64,000 nt of DNA from Leptospira andrefontaineae (GCF_004770105.1 NZ_RQEY01000018.1:372001-436000); one strand, 5' to 3'. Positions 1-8,262 are shown, counted from the stretch's first letter. Numbers and translations are program-made. The notes: generated from the letters alone by a model not told the origin.

Positions 1-802
1 TATCCGTATGACCTTCTACAATGATCAGGTTGCCCGGATATTTGACCAAAATTTCTTTAATTTTGTCGAGCGCAGGGAAGATCTGTTTTTTCAATTCTGC
101 AGAACCAGAATCAAAAGAGATCTGATCATCTATATTGATTACTAATCTATTATGAAAACGTTTTACACGGATCTGTCCTTTAGCAATCTCACCTGAAAGT
201 TTGGATTCTAATTCGTTTGCTTGTTCAGCTAAACGATTTAATTCTCTTTTTTGGTCCTCGTTCAAATTTTTGAGTTTGGAAAGATTATCTTCTAACTCTT
301 TGATCCTTGCTTCCAGGCTTGCAATTTTGGACTCATATTCTCTTTTGAGCTCGTCCATTTTGCGAATGCAGTTAAGCCTTTCTTTTTCCAGCTCGGATTT
401 TAATTCGGAGATCAGGTCCTGGTATTTTTTGGACTGTTTCTCGTTTTCTTCGATCAGTTCTTTTTCTTTATTGCCACTTTTGGTTTTTAGAAGTGCGATC
501 TGATTTTCTAGGGCGCGGATCAGTTCTGCCGCAAGTTCCCTGTCCTTTTCTCGGAAGGATTTTTCGCCTGCGAGCTGTTCTTCTAGGTTCTGGATCCTTG
601 CATCCAAACTGAGTTTTTCTTTTTTAGCGTTATCGGTCTCGTTTCTGTAACGCAGTCTGAGAGAATCTAACTCAATTCTGAGAGTTGCATTCTCATTATA
701 GAGTTTATTGTATTCCCAAGGGAAATAAAATGCGTCCGAAAATATCGGCAAAGAAAATAGGAATAGAAGAACGGGAGTAAGTCGGAAAAGAAAAGGTTTC
801 AT
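1..802 (-). CDS. OmpA-family protein with long coiled coil, 3' end outside window
   Basis: The minus-strand frame opens with ATG at 802 and runs off the left edge, giving 267 residues. It starts with a Sec signal (MKPFLFRLTPVLLFLF, then a small-residue stretch ending FSDA). About 170 residues of Lys/Glu-rich heptad sequence follow, which should form a coiled coil. From about residue 215 an OmpA C-terminal domain begins: the segment around FDSGSAELKKQ matches its first strand and helix, and GHTD at the edge is its peptidoglycan-binding signature. In this family the domain binds the peptidoglycan peptide and anchors the outer envelope to the wall. I infer a periplasmic or outer-membrane-linked protein whose coiled coil acts as spacer or oligomeriser. 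The rest of the domain lies outside the window. The gene diverges from mgtE. Confidence 0.85.
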   Translation of the reverse strand, partial: MKPFLFRLTPVLLFLFSLPIFSDAFYFPWEYNKLYNENATLRIELDSLRLRYRNETDNAKKEKLSLDARIQNLEEQLAGEKSFREKDRELAAELIRALENQIALLKTKSGNKEKELIEENEKQSKKYQDLISELKSELEKERLNCIRKMDELKREYESKIASLEARIKELEDNLSKLKNLNEDQKRELNRLAEQANELESKLSGEIAKGQIRVKRFHNRLVINIDDQISFDSGSAELKKQIFPALDKIKEILVKYPGNLIIVEGHTD

Positions 803-939
803 AGTCTGATATTGGAAACTAGGTTCTATTCTAAGGCTGCAAGCCCCCAGTCAAATGAAAAACTCTTGTACCAAAAAGCAGGAAATTCATTGAACCGATA
901 AATTCCATCAGGATTCTGTCATAGGGGGAGGGACGCCAA

Positions 940-2334
940 ATGGACGAAACAAATAGCACTAAGGAAACTTCTTCCCTGAAGGCGAATCCGCAATCTGCAG
1001 ATTGGATGGATTCCTTCCTTGAAAAGATAGAAAATAAGGACAATAAGTTCCTACTCAGTTTCACTTCTTCCAATCACCCAGCGGATATCGCAGAGGTCCT
1101 GGAAAAGCTGGATATTGACGATGCATTCTACGTATTTAAACTCTGCGATTCTGAACAGCAGTCCGAAATCTTAGTAGAGTTCGACGAGGATCTGCAGGCG
1201 GACCTGATCTCCCGTCTGAATATGAAGGAGATCTCTCCTATCGTCGAAAATCTGGAACCAGACGACGTTACAAATCTAATCTCAGAGATCCCGAAGGCAA
1301 AGGCTGAGGAAATTCTGAATTCCTTAGATCGGGAAGATTCTTCTCAGATCCGAAAACAGCTGAATTTCAGGGAATACACCGCTGGTCGTTTGATGACGAC
1401 TGAGTTCGCCTCCGCTTATGAGACTGACACTGTCAGAAAAGCGATCATCAAATTGAGAAGGGTCGCAAAAGAGACGGATGATATTTACCTTCTTTATGTA
1501 ACGGACGCTGAGAATCATCTAAAAGGATTTATCAAACTCAAGGATCTGTTTCTTGCACCTCTCAACCAGAAGGCGAGTAGACTCGTTAAGGAAGAAGTAT
1601 TTTCCATTCATTATGATACGGACCAGGAAGAAGTAGCACGGATTTTCAGAAAATACGACTTAGTTTCCGCCGCGGTAGTAGATGATCTGGATCGGATCAT
1701 TGGCAGGATCACGGTAGATGATATCTTGGATATCGTTCAGGAAGAAGCATCCGAAGATATCTTGAGAATGGGGGGAGTTTCAGAAGAGGAAAGATTAAAC
1801 ACCTCTATTTGGGACTCGATTCGAAGAAGATTGACCTGGCTTGTGATCAACCTGGGAACTGCGGTGGTAGCTGCCTCTACGGTTGCACTTTTCCAAGATA
1901 CGATCCAGTCTTTTGTATTACTTGCTAGCCTTATGCCAATAGTCGCCGGTATGGGGGGAAATGCAGGAACCCAATCCATCACTGTGGTGGTCCGTAATAT
2001 TGCCACGGGAGATTTGAGCCAATCAAACTGGACAGTCGGTTTTAGGAAAGAAGGGATCATCGGCCTAATCAACGGACTTACAATCGGTGCAATCACAGGC
2101 CTCGCCGTATTTTTTTATACGGGAAAACTTGCACTGGCGATTGTTATATTTTTTGCGATGCTTGCAAACCTAATCGTAGCAGCCATCGTAGGGGCTTGTA
2201 TTCCTATGCTATTAAAAGTAGTTGGGATCGATCCTGCAATTGCGTCTTCCATATTTGTAACAACTACCACAGACGTGTTCGGTTTCTTTTGCTTTTTAGG
2301 GCTTGCCACACTGTTCTTGCAATATTTGGTATAG
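940..2334 (+). CDS. mgtE: Magnesium transporter MgtE
   Basis: A 464-residue inner-membrane Mg2+ channel of usual family length. The N-terminal helical MgtE domain covers about residues 20-130 (superhelix with HPADIAEVLE). Two CBS domains follow (about 135-260, with AGRLMTTEFAS and the second around YDLVSAAVVDD). The C-terminal membrane domain has five predicted segments from about residue 290. The segment with GMGGNAGTQS and the last segment with TTTTDVFGF match the conserved pore-lining motifs. In the family the N and CBS domains sense cytosolic Mg2+ and close the pore. The ATG is preceded by a strong GGGGGAGGGA ribosome-binding site. The gene stands alone, divergent from the OmpA-like gene, with a lipoprotein gene 49 bp downstream. 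Confidence 0.95.
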   Translation: MDETNSTKETSSLKANPQSADWMDSFLEKIENKDNKFLLSFTSSNHPADIAEVLEKLDIDDAFYVFKLCDSEQQSEILVEFDEDLQADLISRLNMKEISPIVENLEPDDVTNLISEIPKAKAEEILNSLDREDSSQIRKQLNFREYTAGRLMTTEFASAYETDTVRKAIIKLRRVAKETDDIYLLYVTDAENHLKGFIKLKDLFLAPLNQKASRLVKEEVFSIHYDTDQEEVARIFRKYDLVSAAVVDDLDRIIGRITVDDILDIVQEEASEDILRMGGVSEEERLNTSIWDSIRRRLTWLVINLGTAVVAASTVALFQDTIQSFVLLASLMPIVAGMGGNAGTQSITVVVRNIATGDLSQSNWTVGFRKEGIIGLINGLTIGAITGLAVFFYTGKLALAIVIFFAMLANLIVAAIVGACIPMLLKVVGIDPAIASSIFVTTTTDVFGFFCFLGLATLFLQYLV

Positions 2335-2383
2335 TTGGAATATTTCGCATATATTTATAAATTTCCTTGGATAGGAGAGGCCA

Positions 2384-3025
2384 ATGTTTCGCGTTTCGGT
2401 TTTCCGAACTATTTTAGCCGGTTTTGCGGTTCTATATTGTTTATCATTTATTTCTTGCGTTAGCTCCGGTGGACCAACCCAGACTCCGGAAACTCCTAAA
2501 GGTGAGATTCTTCCAAATCCCGCAGGAGACAATGAAACCATCGTAGATGAAGAAGGCAGGGAAGTGAAGATCAGCACAACTGATCCGATTTCTTTCCAAA
2601 GTCAGTCCAAAGATACTTCCGAATATTTCAGGGTCCACATTACAAGTGAGTCCTACCAAGTCCGTCAGATCAGAGGATCCAAATACATTCGCAGAAAAGT
2701 AGATAAGGGTGGAGACGCACTCATCAGCGAAGAATTAGTAAAGTATAATAGAATTAATTTTAACGACGATGGAATCATTTTAGTGATCCTAAACGGAAAT
2801 ACCGGCGCTGTGGAAACAATTCGTTTTAATACTAGAGTTCCGCGAATCAATAACTTGGCTAAGATCATCCAGAATGATGTAACTCGCTGGTCTATGGAAC
2901 ATTCTGAAGAAAAGCCCGTAGTTACTAAATATCAAATTCACTATACTATCAAATTGGAAAATAAATCCAATACGACTAGAGATACAGTTAAAGAAGAGCT
3001 AAAGGGTGAAGTGAAGAAGAGATAA
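2384..3025 (+). CDS. Lipoprotein with TonB-C-terminus-like tail, function unknown
   Basis: A 213-residue protein with a lipoprotein signal: basic start, hydrophobic stretch and lipobox LSFISC with Cys at about 26. Residues 27-70 are Pro/Thr/Glu-rich and probably a flexible linker. The C-terminal 120 residues form one domain. Its end (GNTGAVETIRF, then IIQNDVTRWSM and a YTIKL strand) follows the TonB C-terminal pattern: a Gly-containing beta turn, a helix ending in a Trp/aromatic pair, and a final beta strand. That match is my inference from pattern only. There is no TonB-like transmembrane anchor. The start is preceded by GGAGAGG. The gene may be cotranscribed with mgtE (49-bp gap), but nothing ties their functions together. 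Confidence 0.75.
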   Translation: MFRVSVFRTILAGFAVLYCLSFISCVSSGGPTQTPETPKGEILPNPAGDNETIVDEEGREVKISTTDPISFQSQSKDTSEYFRVHITSESYQVRQIRGSKYIRRKVDKGGDALISEELVKYNRINFNDDGIILVILNGNTGAVETIRFNTRVPRINNLAKIIQNDVTRWSMEHSEEKPVVTKYQIHYTIKLENKSNTTRDTVKEELKGEVKKR

Positions 3026-3115
3026 TTTATTCTTTACAATCCCCGCATATGAAGAGAAAAACGAAATTGGTTGCTTCGATGTAATGATGTTATCAATTTC
3101 GTATTTCAAATCAGA

Positions 3116-3346
3116 TTATTTCACTTTCTTCATAAACCTTAACTTCAACAATTTCAATCTCCCCACGTCATTGAAGTAATCTGCTATCAAGTCCAAAATA
3201 CTTTTAGATTCTCTGGTCGTTTCGAGCGTTCCAATTTTAGGGGAATGTTTAGATAACGTGCTTGGAATAATGGCGTATGCAGCCCTATGGTTAATTACGA
3301 ATATTACAGGTGTGGGCCCTGCAAAAGGAACATAATGGATCGTCTT
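3116..3346 (-). pseudogene. Possible gene remnant without start codon
   Basis: A 76-codon open minus-strand frame lies between the two plus-strand lipoprotein genes and overlaps the first codons of the second. It has no ATG, GTG or TTG near its upstream end, where a stop (TAA) bounds it. The deduced peptide ends in an amphipathic, protein-like stretch (SILDLIADYFNDVGRLKLLK) before TAA at 3116-3118. I recognise no family. It could be the tail of a decayed gene at the border of the lipoprotein island or a chance open frame. Length alone does not decide in DNA of this composition. Confidence 0.2.
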
Positions 3347-3946
3347 TTAATAATATTTATATTTTTGTCGTTATTACGCTGTTCTGGCGGAAGAGATGGT
3401 GTTTTTAGTAATAGATATTTCTCCAAAAGAAATATTTCGCATAGTGACAATACATTCGTAAAATTTACTTATAAGGATGATATTTCAAATAAGGAAAAAA
3501 CGAAAAGGGAATATTCCTTATATGTTTTTTTCAGCGACGAATTATCTCTTCTCGGATTCCCATCCAGTATTAATCCTGATAAGGATTATTGGTTAGCCTA
3601 CTACGCAAATTATCAAACTATTCCCAGTAATTTAGATAATATCCGCTTTGATTTCTTGGAAAATTGCGAGTATAGAATGCCAGTAAATGCAGGTAAATAT
3701 TCCTACAGTTTTTCTTTTCAAAACCATAGCACAGAAAAGTCAGGGGTATTAACGAAATCCTTCGACCTTCCGCCAAATCATTCAATACGCTTAAGCTTCA
3801 AAGAAAAAGGAATTCCTTATCCAGATGCAAAGACGGTAGGCGAAAGGTTAGCAAACGAAACAAGTCGACATTCTTGGTATGAAATAATAGTTACTATTGA
3901 ACCAAATCCTAACGTTGATTCTTTAAAACCTTGCGAAATTAAATAA
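3335..3946 (+). CDS. Small lipoprotein, island family A (copy 1)
   Basis: About 203 residues. I chose the ATG at 3335 because AAGGA lies just upstream and it begins directly with a signal peptide (MDRLLIIFIFLSLLRC). An in-frame ATG at 3287 would add 16 hydrophilic residues in front of the signal. The lipobox LLRC predicts lipidation at about residue 16. The mature part shares a pattern with the proteins at 3961, 4640 and 5951: a tract with aromatic residues, an NC/GC-E motif followed by a PI.kG-like turn (here FLENCEYRMPVNAGK), a short strand-rich stretch ending in N.SI.L, and a second Cys near the C terminus (KPCE). The two mature cysteines could form a disulfide. Function unknown; surface or periplasmic location inferred. 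Confidence 0.75.
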   Translation: MDRLLIIFIFLSLLRCSGGRDGVFSNRYFSKRNISHSDNTFVKFTYKDDISNKEKTKREYSLYVFFSDELSLLGFPSSINPDKDYWLAYYANYQTIPSNLDNIRFDFLENCEYRMPVNAGKYSYSFSFQNHSTEKSGVLTKSFDLPPNHSIRLSFKEKGIPYPDAKTVGERLANETSRHSWYEIIVTIEPNPNVDSLKPCEIK

Positions 3947-3960
3947 TGAGAGATGAACAA

Positions 3961-4538
3961 ATGAAAATTCCATTAACACTTTTCTTCTAACTCTAAATTG
4001 TTATGGGAATGTGCTATATTGGCGACATTTGCCATATTATCCAATTCGAAATTCTGAGAGAAACTATTTGAAATTATATTTGCCGTCGGAGATAGCAAGT
4101 TCGAAAGACAGGATTCAAATAGAAAGTTATTTGATCTCAGTTTTCCAAGAAGAGAAGGATACATTTTTAAAAAGACAATTGCTCATCAATTATGACAGGA
4201 AACTAGGATTCTATACCCTGCAGAGTGGCTTGAGGCAATTTCATTTTAGATCTGGTTGTCAGTTGGTTATGCCAATTTCAAAAGGAGAATATACATATGA
4301 AATCAAAGTAAATAAATACCCAGATGGATTTTTTTCAAATACACTAATAACCGAAAACTTATTGGATAACTATTCAATCGTTTTGGCTATTGAAATGATT
4401 GAACCACCATATTCTTCTCCGACCAGCTTCTCACAAGAGCTTGCTAATCGTGTTAACAATAGGATAAAGTTAAAATATCGCATTGAGCCGACTTTAAAAG
4501 ATGATCAATTTCATGATTGTCCCGTTGAAGTTGATTAG
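3961..4538 (+). pseudogene. Small lipoprotein, island family A (copy 2), frameshifted in the signal peptide
   Basis: The reading frame from about 3957 to 4538 encodes a close relative of the protein at 5951: the same LYWR.LP start of the mature part, LKL.LP.EI, GC.L..PI.KGE..YEI and a C-terminal Cys. The frame has no usable ATG. The only ATG with suitable position (3961, 14 bp after the previous stop) reads nine codons and stops. Adding one A to the AAAA run at 3964-3967 would join this ATG to the frame and give MKNSINTFLLTLNC, a normal lipoprotein signal with Cys at 14. So the gene is off by one base in a short homopolymer. It may be a true null, a phase-variable state, or a sequencing error. 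A GTG at 4011 could start a 175-residue cytoplasmic product but would lose the signal. Confidence 0.7.
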
Positions 4539-4639
4539 ACTATCAACAAGATTTTAGAGAAATCAAAATCATTATTCATGCAAACTTATCTTGCTTTTAG
4601 TCTCGGGAAGAAACCATATTCAGCTTGCGGAGGATTATT

Positions 4640-5260
4640 GTGAAGAAGCAAATAAAGCTCAATAAGCTGATTCTATTACTGAATTGTACATACCTAATGA
4701 ATTGTCTTCATTGGGGTCCAATTGGCCCAAATTATAATTACCAAGAAGTTGGGAATTTTTCAAATACTTATATAATTTTTAAATTACCAAGTTTGGAAAA
4801 CGGATTAAAAAATGGAGATGATTTCTTCGGCTCGGCGACAGATAAGAAAACATATTTCGTTTCAGTTTTTATAGACAATGAAGAATTGCTTCCCTCTGCC
4901 TGTGTTAATCCGGAATACGGGTATTGGCGAAATTTTTATAAAGATTTTAATTCTTTGCCACAAATTATTAGAAATGAACCGAGATTTAACTTTTTACCGG
5001 ATTGCGAATATTTTTTACCTATTCCAAAAGGGAAGAATCACTTTAAAGTAAAAGTTTACAACAGGAATAAATCACCTGTCGGCGGCGGTGAAATTTCTCG
5101 ATCCATTGACGTACCTGCAAATTTTTCCATTAGGATTAATTTAAAGGATCCTCGCGGTAATAAGATAGAAGGTATGGAAAATCGTTTTGCACTTGACGCA
5201 GGAATTTCTCTAGATTTGGAACCAAGCATAAACCATGCAAGTTTTCCTCTTTGTCGCTAA
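4640..5260 (+). CDS. Small lipoprotein, island family A (copy 3)
   Basis: About 206 residues. The GTG at 4640 is favoured over the upstream TTG at 4625 because CGGAGG sits six bases before it. The signal peptide is VKKQIKLNKLILLLNCTYLM followed by NC. The lipobox could use either Cys of the region, with LMNC more typical. The mature part matches copy 1 best: NTYIIFKLP, YWRNFYKDFNSLP, then FNFLPDCEYFLPIPKGK, a SRSIDVPANFSIRI strand pair and a terminal LCR. Position and pattern suggest a duplication of the copy 1 / copy 2 pair. It sits in a same-strand string of short genes at 3335-6550. No function can be assigned. Confidence 0.75.
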   Translation: MKKQIKLNKLILLLNCTYLMNCLHWGPIGPNYNYQEVGNFSNTYIIFKLPSLENGLKNGDDFFGSATDKKTYFVSVFIDNEELLPSACVNPEYGYWRNFYKDFNSLPQIIRNEPRFNFLPDCEYFLPIPKGKNHFKVKVYNRNKSPVGGGEISRSIDVPANFSIRINLKDPRGNKIEGMENRFALDAGISLDLEPSINHASFPLCR

Positions 5261-5304
5261 GTTTATTCTCAGAAACCTTTGATAAAATACTATAGGATAA
5301 ATAG

Positions 5305-5760
5305 ATGAAAAAGATTAAGATATTTATACTTACGTTATTATATGGTTTTTTATTAAATTGCATAATCGTTGACAATTTAGGTCTTACTGACACTTACAAA
5401 GGTGACGTTGCTAAGAAAAGACTCTTAGATGCGGCGATGATCGGGGATTCTCTTACAGCTCGGGCTGCTTTTACGGCACAAGGCTATACCGGACCTGAAT
5501 TAGAATCATATATAATTCTAGATGTGATATACGTATCTTTAATCGACGAAACGGTTTTCAAAATTGATAAGTCGAAATATTATAAAAAAGATGATATTGA
5601 TGATTGTGCTAAAGCACTTCAAATTATTGGAGTTATTGCAGACTTTGATTCATTTACAACTTACATGAGCAATTTTAATTGTAATTTAAGTGCCAACGAT
5701 TTGTTAATCGATAAAAATATGGGTAAAAGTTCTAATAATCCTTCGAAGAACAATAAGTAA
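5305..5760 (+). CDS. Small Leptospira-type lipoprotein, island family B (copy 1)
   Basis: 151 residues. The signal peptide is MKKIKIFILTLLYGFLLNC, with lipobox LLNC at residue 19. After the Cys the sequence carries the marks of a lipoprotein family I know only from Leptospira (I believe TIGR04452, not verified): a LGLTDTYKGD-like stretch, an AAMIGD segment, and the K-YYKKDDIDDCA motif near residue 92 with a later Cys (NFNCNLS). The protein at 6654 is a second member. The last 25 residues are Ser/Asn/Lys-rich and probably disordered. AGGA precedes the ATG. It follows family A copy 3 by 44 bp on the same strand. Function unknown. Confidence 0.75.
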   Translation: MKKIKIFILTLLYGFLLNCIIVDNLGLTDTYKGDVAKKRLLDAAMIGDSLTARAAFTAQGYTGPELESYIILDVIYVSLIDETVFKIDKSKYYKKDDIDDCAKALQIIGVIADFDSFTTYMSNFNCNLSANDLLIDKNMGKSSNNPSKNNK

Positions 5761-5776
5761 ATACTGAACTCTATAA

Positions 5777-5950
5777 GTTGTTTTTCTTAGTATTGTTCTC
5801 ACTATCTATTCCATCGAACAAGCAATTCACTATGCTATAGAGGGTGATCAATTTCATGCTGCTGTTTCCACTATCAATATTTTCTTTCCGGTTTCAACTG
5901 CAGTTAAATATGGCGAAGCAACTACAAGAACTTGTGAGGCGAATTTTTAA
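5777..5950 (+). pseudogene. Possible 3' remnant of a small secreted protein gene
   Basis: A 57-codon open frame begins after an in-frame stop (5774-5776), contains no start codon, and ends with TAA at 5948-5950, directly abutting the ATG of the next gene. The GAGGCG that serves as that gene's ribosome-binding site lies inside it. The peptide starts hydrophobic (VVFLSIVLTIYS) and ends in ATTRTCEANF, with a Cys close to the end as in the neighbouring lipoproteins. I read it as the leftover C terminus of a decayed gene of the island. A chance frame cannot be excluded. Confidence 0.3.
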
Positions 5951-6550
5951 ATGAAAATGGTTTTTAGTTTAAATTTGTTCTCTCTATTAGTCCTTATCGG
6001 TATAGTAAATTGCTCACCTATCCAAGAGCTGTATTGGAGAAGACTTCCGCATAAAATAGAAGGTTTAAAAGGAACCTTTCTGAAATTGGCTCTCCCAAAA
6101 GAAATTTCCGATGGAATTGAAAAGATAGAAATTAGCGAATTTTACGTTTCAATTTTAAAAGAAGATAAGGAATCTTTGATAAAGAAAAGGATCTTAATTA
6201 ATCCTAATCGAAATTTAAGCTTTTGGAATCTTTGGTTTTCTAATTTGCACTATATATTTCCTGCAGGTTGCGAATTGGATATTCCAATTCCAGAAGGAGA
6301 AAATTTATATGAGATTCATTTAGGAGCTTATAGGGTGCCTGGCGGATATTATACTTATTTGGAAACTAGTGTTAATTTGAAACCAAATGAATCTCTTCGG
6401 TTGACACTTTATGTCAAAGGGCGATCTCTAAATCCAACTGCTGACGGAATACGAGGAAGTGAAAATTTATTAAAGAATAGGATTGGACTGAAAGTTACCA
6501 TTGAGCAAAATCCTTCTACTGAAGAGCTGAATGTTTGCAAATTTGAATAG
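5951..6550 (+). CDS. Small lipoprotein, island family A (copy 4)
   Basis: 199 residues. The signal peptide MKMVFSLNLFSLLVLIGIVNC has lipobox GIVNC with Cys at 21. The mature protein is the intact sister of the frameshifted gene at 3961: LYWRRLP, LKLALPKEI, KKRILINPNR, then GCELDIPIPEGENLYEIHL, a LKPNESLRLTL strand, VTIEQNP and a final VCKFE. The two mature cysteines are in the places shared by all four copies. The ATG follows the TAA of the upstream remnant without a gap, and GAGGCG lies about nine bases before it. It is the last plus-strand gene of the island. Function unknown; envelope location inferred from the lipobox. Confidence 0.8.
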   Translation: MKMVFSLNLFSLLVLIGIVNCSPIQELYWRRLPHKIEGLKGTFLKLALPKEISDGIEKIEISEFYVSILKEDKESLIKKRILINPNRNLSFWNLWFSNLHYIFPAGCELDIPIPEGENLYEIHLGAYRVPGGYYTYLETSVNLKPNESLRLTLYVKGRSLNPTADGIRGSENLLKNRIGLKVTIEQNPSTEELNVCKFE

Positions 6551-6653
6551 TTATACTTATTTCTAAGTATTCTGTATTTCAGAAGCATGTGGAACATAAA
6601 TCTAAAAACGAATGAATTTTGACTTTGGTTCCACTAAGTATTTTACAAAGAAG

Positions 6654-7022
6654 TTATTCCAGAATAGGCCCATCTGGAGAAAGTTTACAAGACGTCGCTA
6701 CCGTAATTGTTGATCCTAATAGAAATCCTTTAAACCCACGACTGTCATTTATACAATCATCTAGTTCTGATTTTTTATAATACTTTTTGACATCAATTCC
6801 AGCAATTACTGAAGAAAAGATTGCGGTTATTGATATTTGGGGTTGGCCGATGAGAATCGTTGAATTCACCAAATCGGTCGTTAAAGCCGCATCTGCCATT
6901 TTAGCTGCAACTTCGTCGCCTTTAATCCTATCGTAAGATAAACCTAACGTGTCCAAAGCGATACAATTTGATACTACCAAAAAAGGGAGAATAGCAAATC
7001 TTAGAAATTTATACTTAGGCAT
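6654..7022 (-). CDS. Small Leptospira-type lipoprotein, island family B (copy 2)
   Basis: 122 residues on the opposite strand to the rest of the island. The signal peptide is MPKYKFLRFAILPFLVVSNC with Cys at 20. Shared with the protein at 5305: a D-LGL-Y-KGDE/V segment just after the Cys, an alanine-rich DAAL/AAMI segment, the KKYYKKSELDDC motif and a later single Cys (TSCKLS). This places both in the same short-lipoprotein family, which I know only from Leptospira. Its convergent orientation to copy 4 ends the island. The 253 bases between it and the oxidoreductase gene hold only a 20-codon frame (7192-7254) that I do not regard as a gene. Function unknown. Confidence 0.75.
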   Translation of the reverse strand: MPKYKFLRFAILPFLVVSNCIALDTLGLSYDRIKGDEVAAKMADAALTTDLVNSTILIGQPQISITAIFSSVIAGIDVKKYYKKSELDDCINDSRGFKGFLLGSTITVATSCKLSPDGPILE

Positions 7023-7275
7023 GCGTAAAAATTTCTACCCACCATAAAGATGACAAGCTATATTGCAATTTTTTCATATAATTATTTATCAGTGCCAGGA
7101 TTTAGTGGACCTTGAAGAGCATTTCCAATAAAAAATTCGAAAAGACATCGCAAAGGGAAGCAAATCCTATCTGCTCAAAATCTAAAAAACGATGAAAGAA
7201 AAAGTGATAGATTCCCTCAGTAATTTATTTCCTGATGAATGTCTGAGTCTTTAGATATATGGTATAGAAGTACAA

Positions 7276-8262
7276 ATGAAAGCAATTGTATATGAGAACT
7301 ACGGATCAACCGACGTTCTTAAGTTGAAAGAAATACAAAAGCCTGTTCCAAAGGATAATGAGGTCCTTATAAAGGTTCAGGCTTCTTCAGTAAATGCTGC
7401 CGATTGGCGAATGATGAAGGCGGATCCATTTCTTGTCCGTTTTTACGCAGGTCTTTTTAAACCTAAAAAATTTTCGATCTTAGGTGCAGATGTTGCCGGA
7501 ACCGTAGAAGCTATTGGACCCACTGTAACTAAATTCCGCCCTGGTGATGAAGTATTCGGCGATGTATTTGCAAGTGGCTTTGGTGGATTTGCAGAATATA
7601 AATGCGGGAAAGAAGATGAATTCGTTTTAAAACCTTCTAATATCTCTTTCGAGGACGCAGCTGCTTTACCATTGGCCGGAATGACTGCTCTACATTCCTT
7701 AAGAGATTTCGGTAAAATAGAAGCAGGACAAAAAGTCCTCATCAACGGAGCTTCCGGAGGAGTAGGCACATTTGCTTTACAACTTGCAAAATATTTTGGA
7801 GCCGAAGTAACCGCAGTTTGTAGCACTTCCAAAAAGGAAATATCAAGGTCGCTCGGAGCCGACCACATTATCGATTATACGAAGGAAGATTTCACTAAGA
7901 GCGGAATAAAATACGATCTCATAGTCGGTGTAAATGGATATCGTTCTCTCTCCGAATACAAAAATGCATTAAATCCGAAAGGAAGATATGTTATGGCAGG
8001 AGGTGGAACAGCCCAGTTGTTCCAGGCTTTACTTTTAGGACCGTTCATTTCGTTAACAGATAGTCGAAAGATTATCGCAGCATCTTCAGAGCCGAATCAA
8101 AAGGACCTTCTTTTTTTATCAGAGCTAATACAATCAGGAAAGATTAAGTCTGTAATTGATAGAAAATACAAATTGGAAGAAGTGCCGCAAGCGGTTCATT
8201 ATGTTGAACAAGGCCATGCAAGCGGTAAGGTAATAATAACAGTAAACACCCCGACCAAATAA
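7276..8262 (+). CDS. Zinc-independent MDR-family NAD(P)H oxidoreductase (quinone-oxidoreductase-like)
   Basis: A 328-residue medium-chain dehydrogenase/reductase of usual length. The N-terminal GroES-like catalytic domain (1-130) shows NEVLIKVQASSVNAADW and GADVAGTVEAIG. The Rossmann domain carries INGASGGVGTFALQLAK, the NADP-binding loop of this family. The Cys/His ligands of zinc alcohol dehydrogenases are missing, so it groups with quinone oxidoreductases and NADPH-dependent enone reductases. The substrate cannot be read from sequence. It is probably monocistronic: an AT-rich intergenic region lies upstream and a hairpin overlaps its stop codon. The ribosome-binding site is weak, but the start agrees with the family N terminus (MKAIVYENYG). 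Confidence 0.88.
   Translation: MKAIVYENYGSTDVLKLKEIQKPVPKDNEVLIKVQASSVNAADWRMMKADPFLVRFYAGLFKPKKFSILGADVAGTVEAIGPTVTKFRPGDEVFGDVFASGFGGFAEYKCGKEDEFVLKPSNISFEDAAALPLAGMTALHSLRDFGKIEAGQKVLINGASGGVGTFALQLAKYFGAEVTAVCSTSKKEISRSLGADHIIDYTKEDFTKSGIKYDLIVGVNGYRSLSEYKNALNPKGRYVMAGGGTAQLFQALLLGPFISLTDSRKIIAASSEPNQKDLLFLSELIQSGKIKSVIDRKYKLEEVPQAVHYVEQGHASGKVIITVNTPTK

Noticed and set aside
201..503. Plus-strand 100-codon frame rich in Ser and Leu
   Set aside because: It is the reverse shadow of the coiled-coil region of the OmpA-like gene on the minus strand; heptad Lys/Glu codons read as Ser/Phe/Leu.
3287..3334. Upstream in-frame ATG of the first family A lipoprotein
   Set aside because: It would put 16 polar residues before the signal peptide, while the ATG at 3335 has a proper ribosome-binding site.
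7192..7254. 20-codon frame (MKEKVID...) before the oxidoreductase gene
   Set aside because: Too short, no ribosome-binding site, no recognised similarity.
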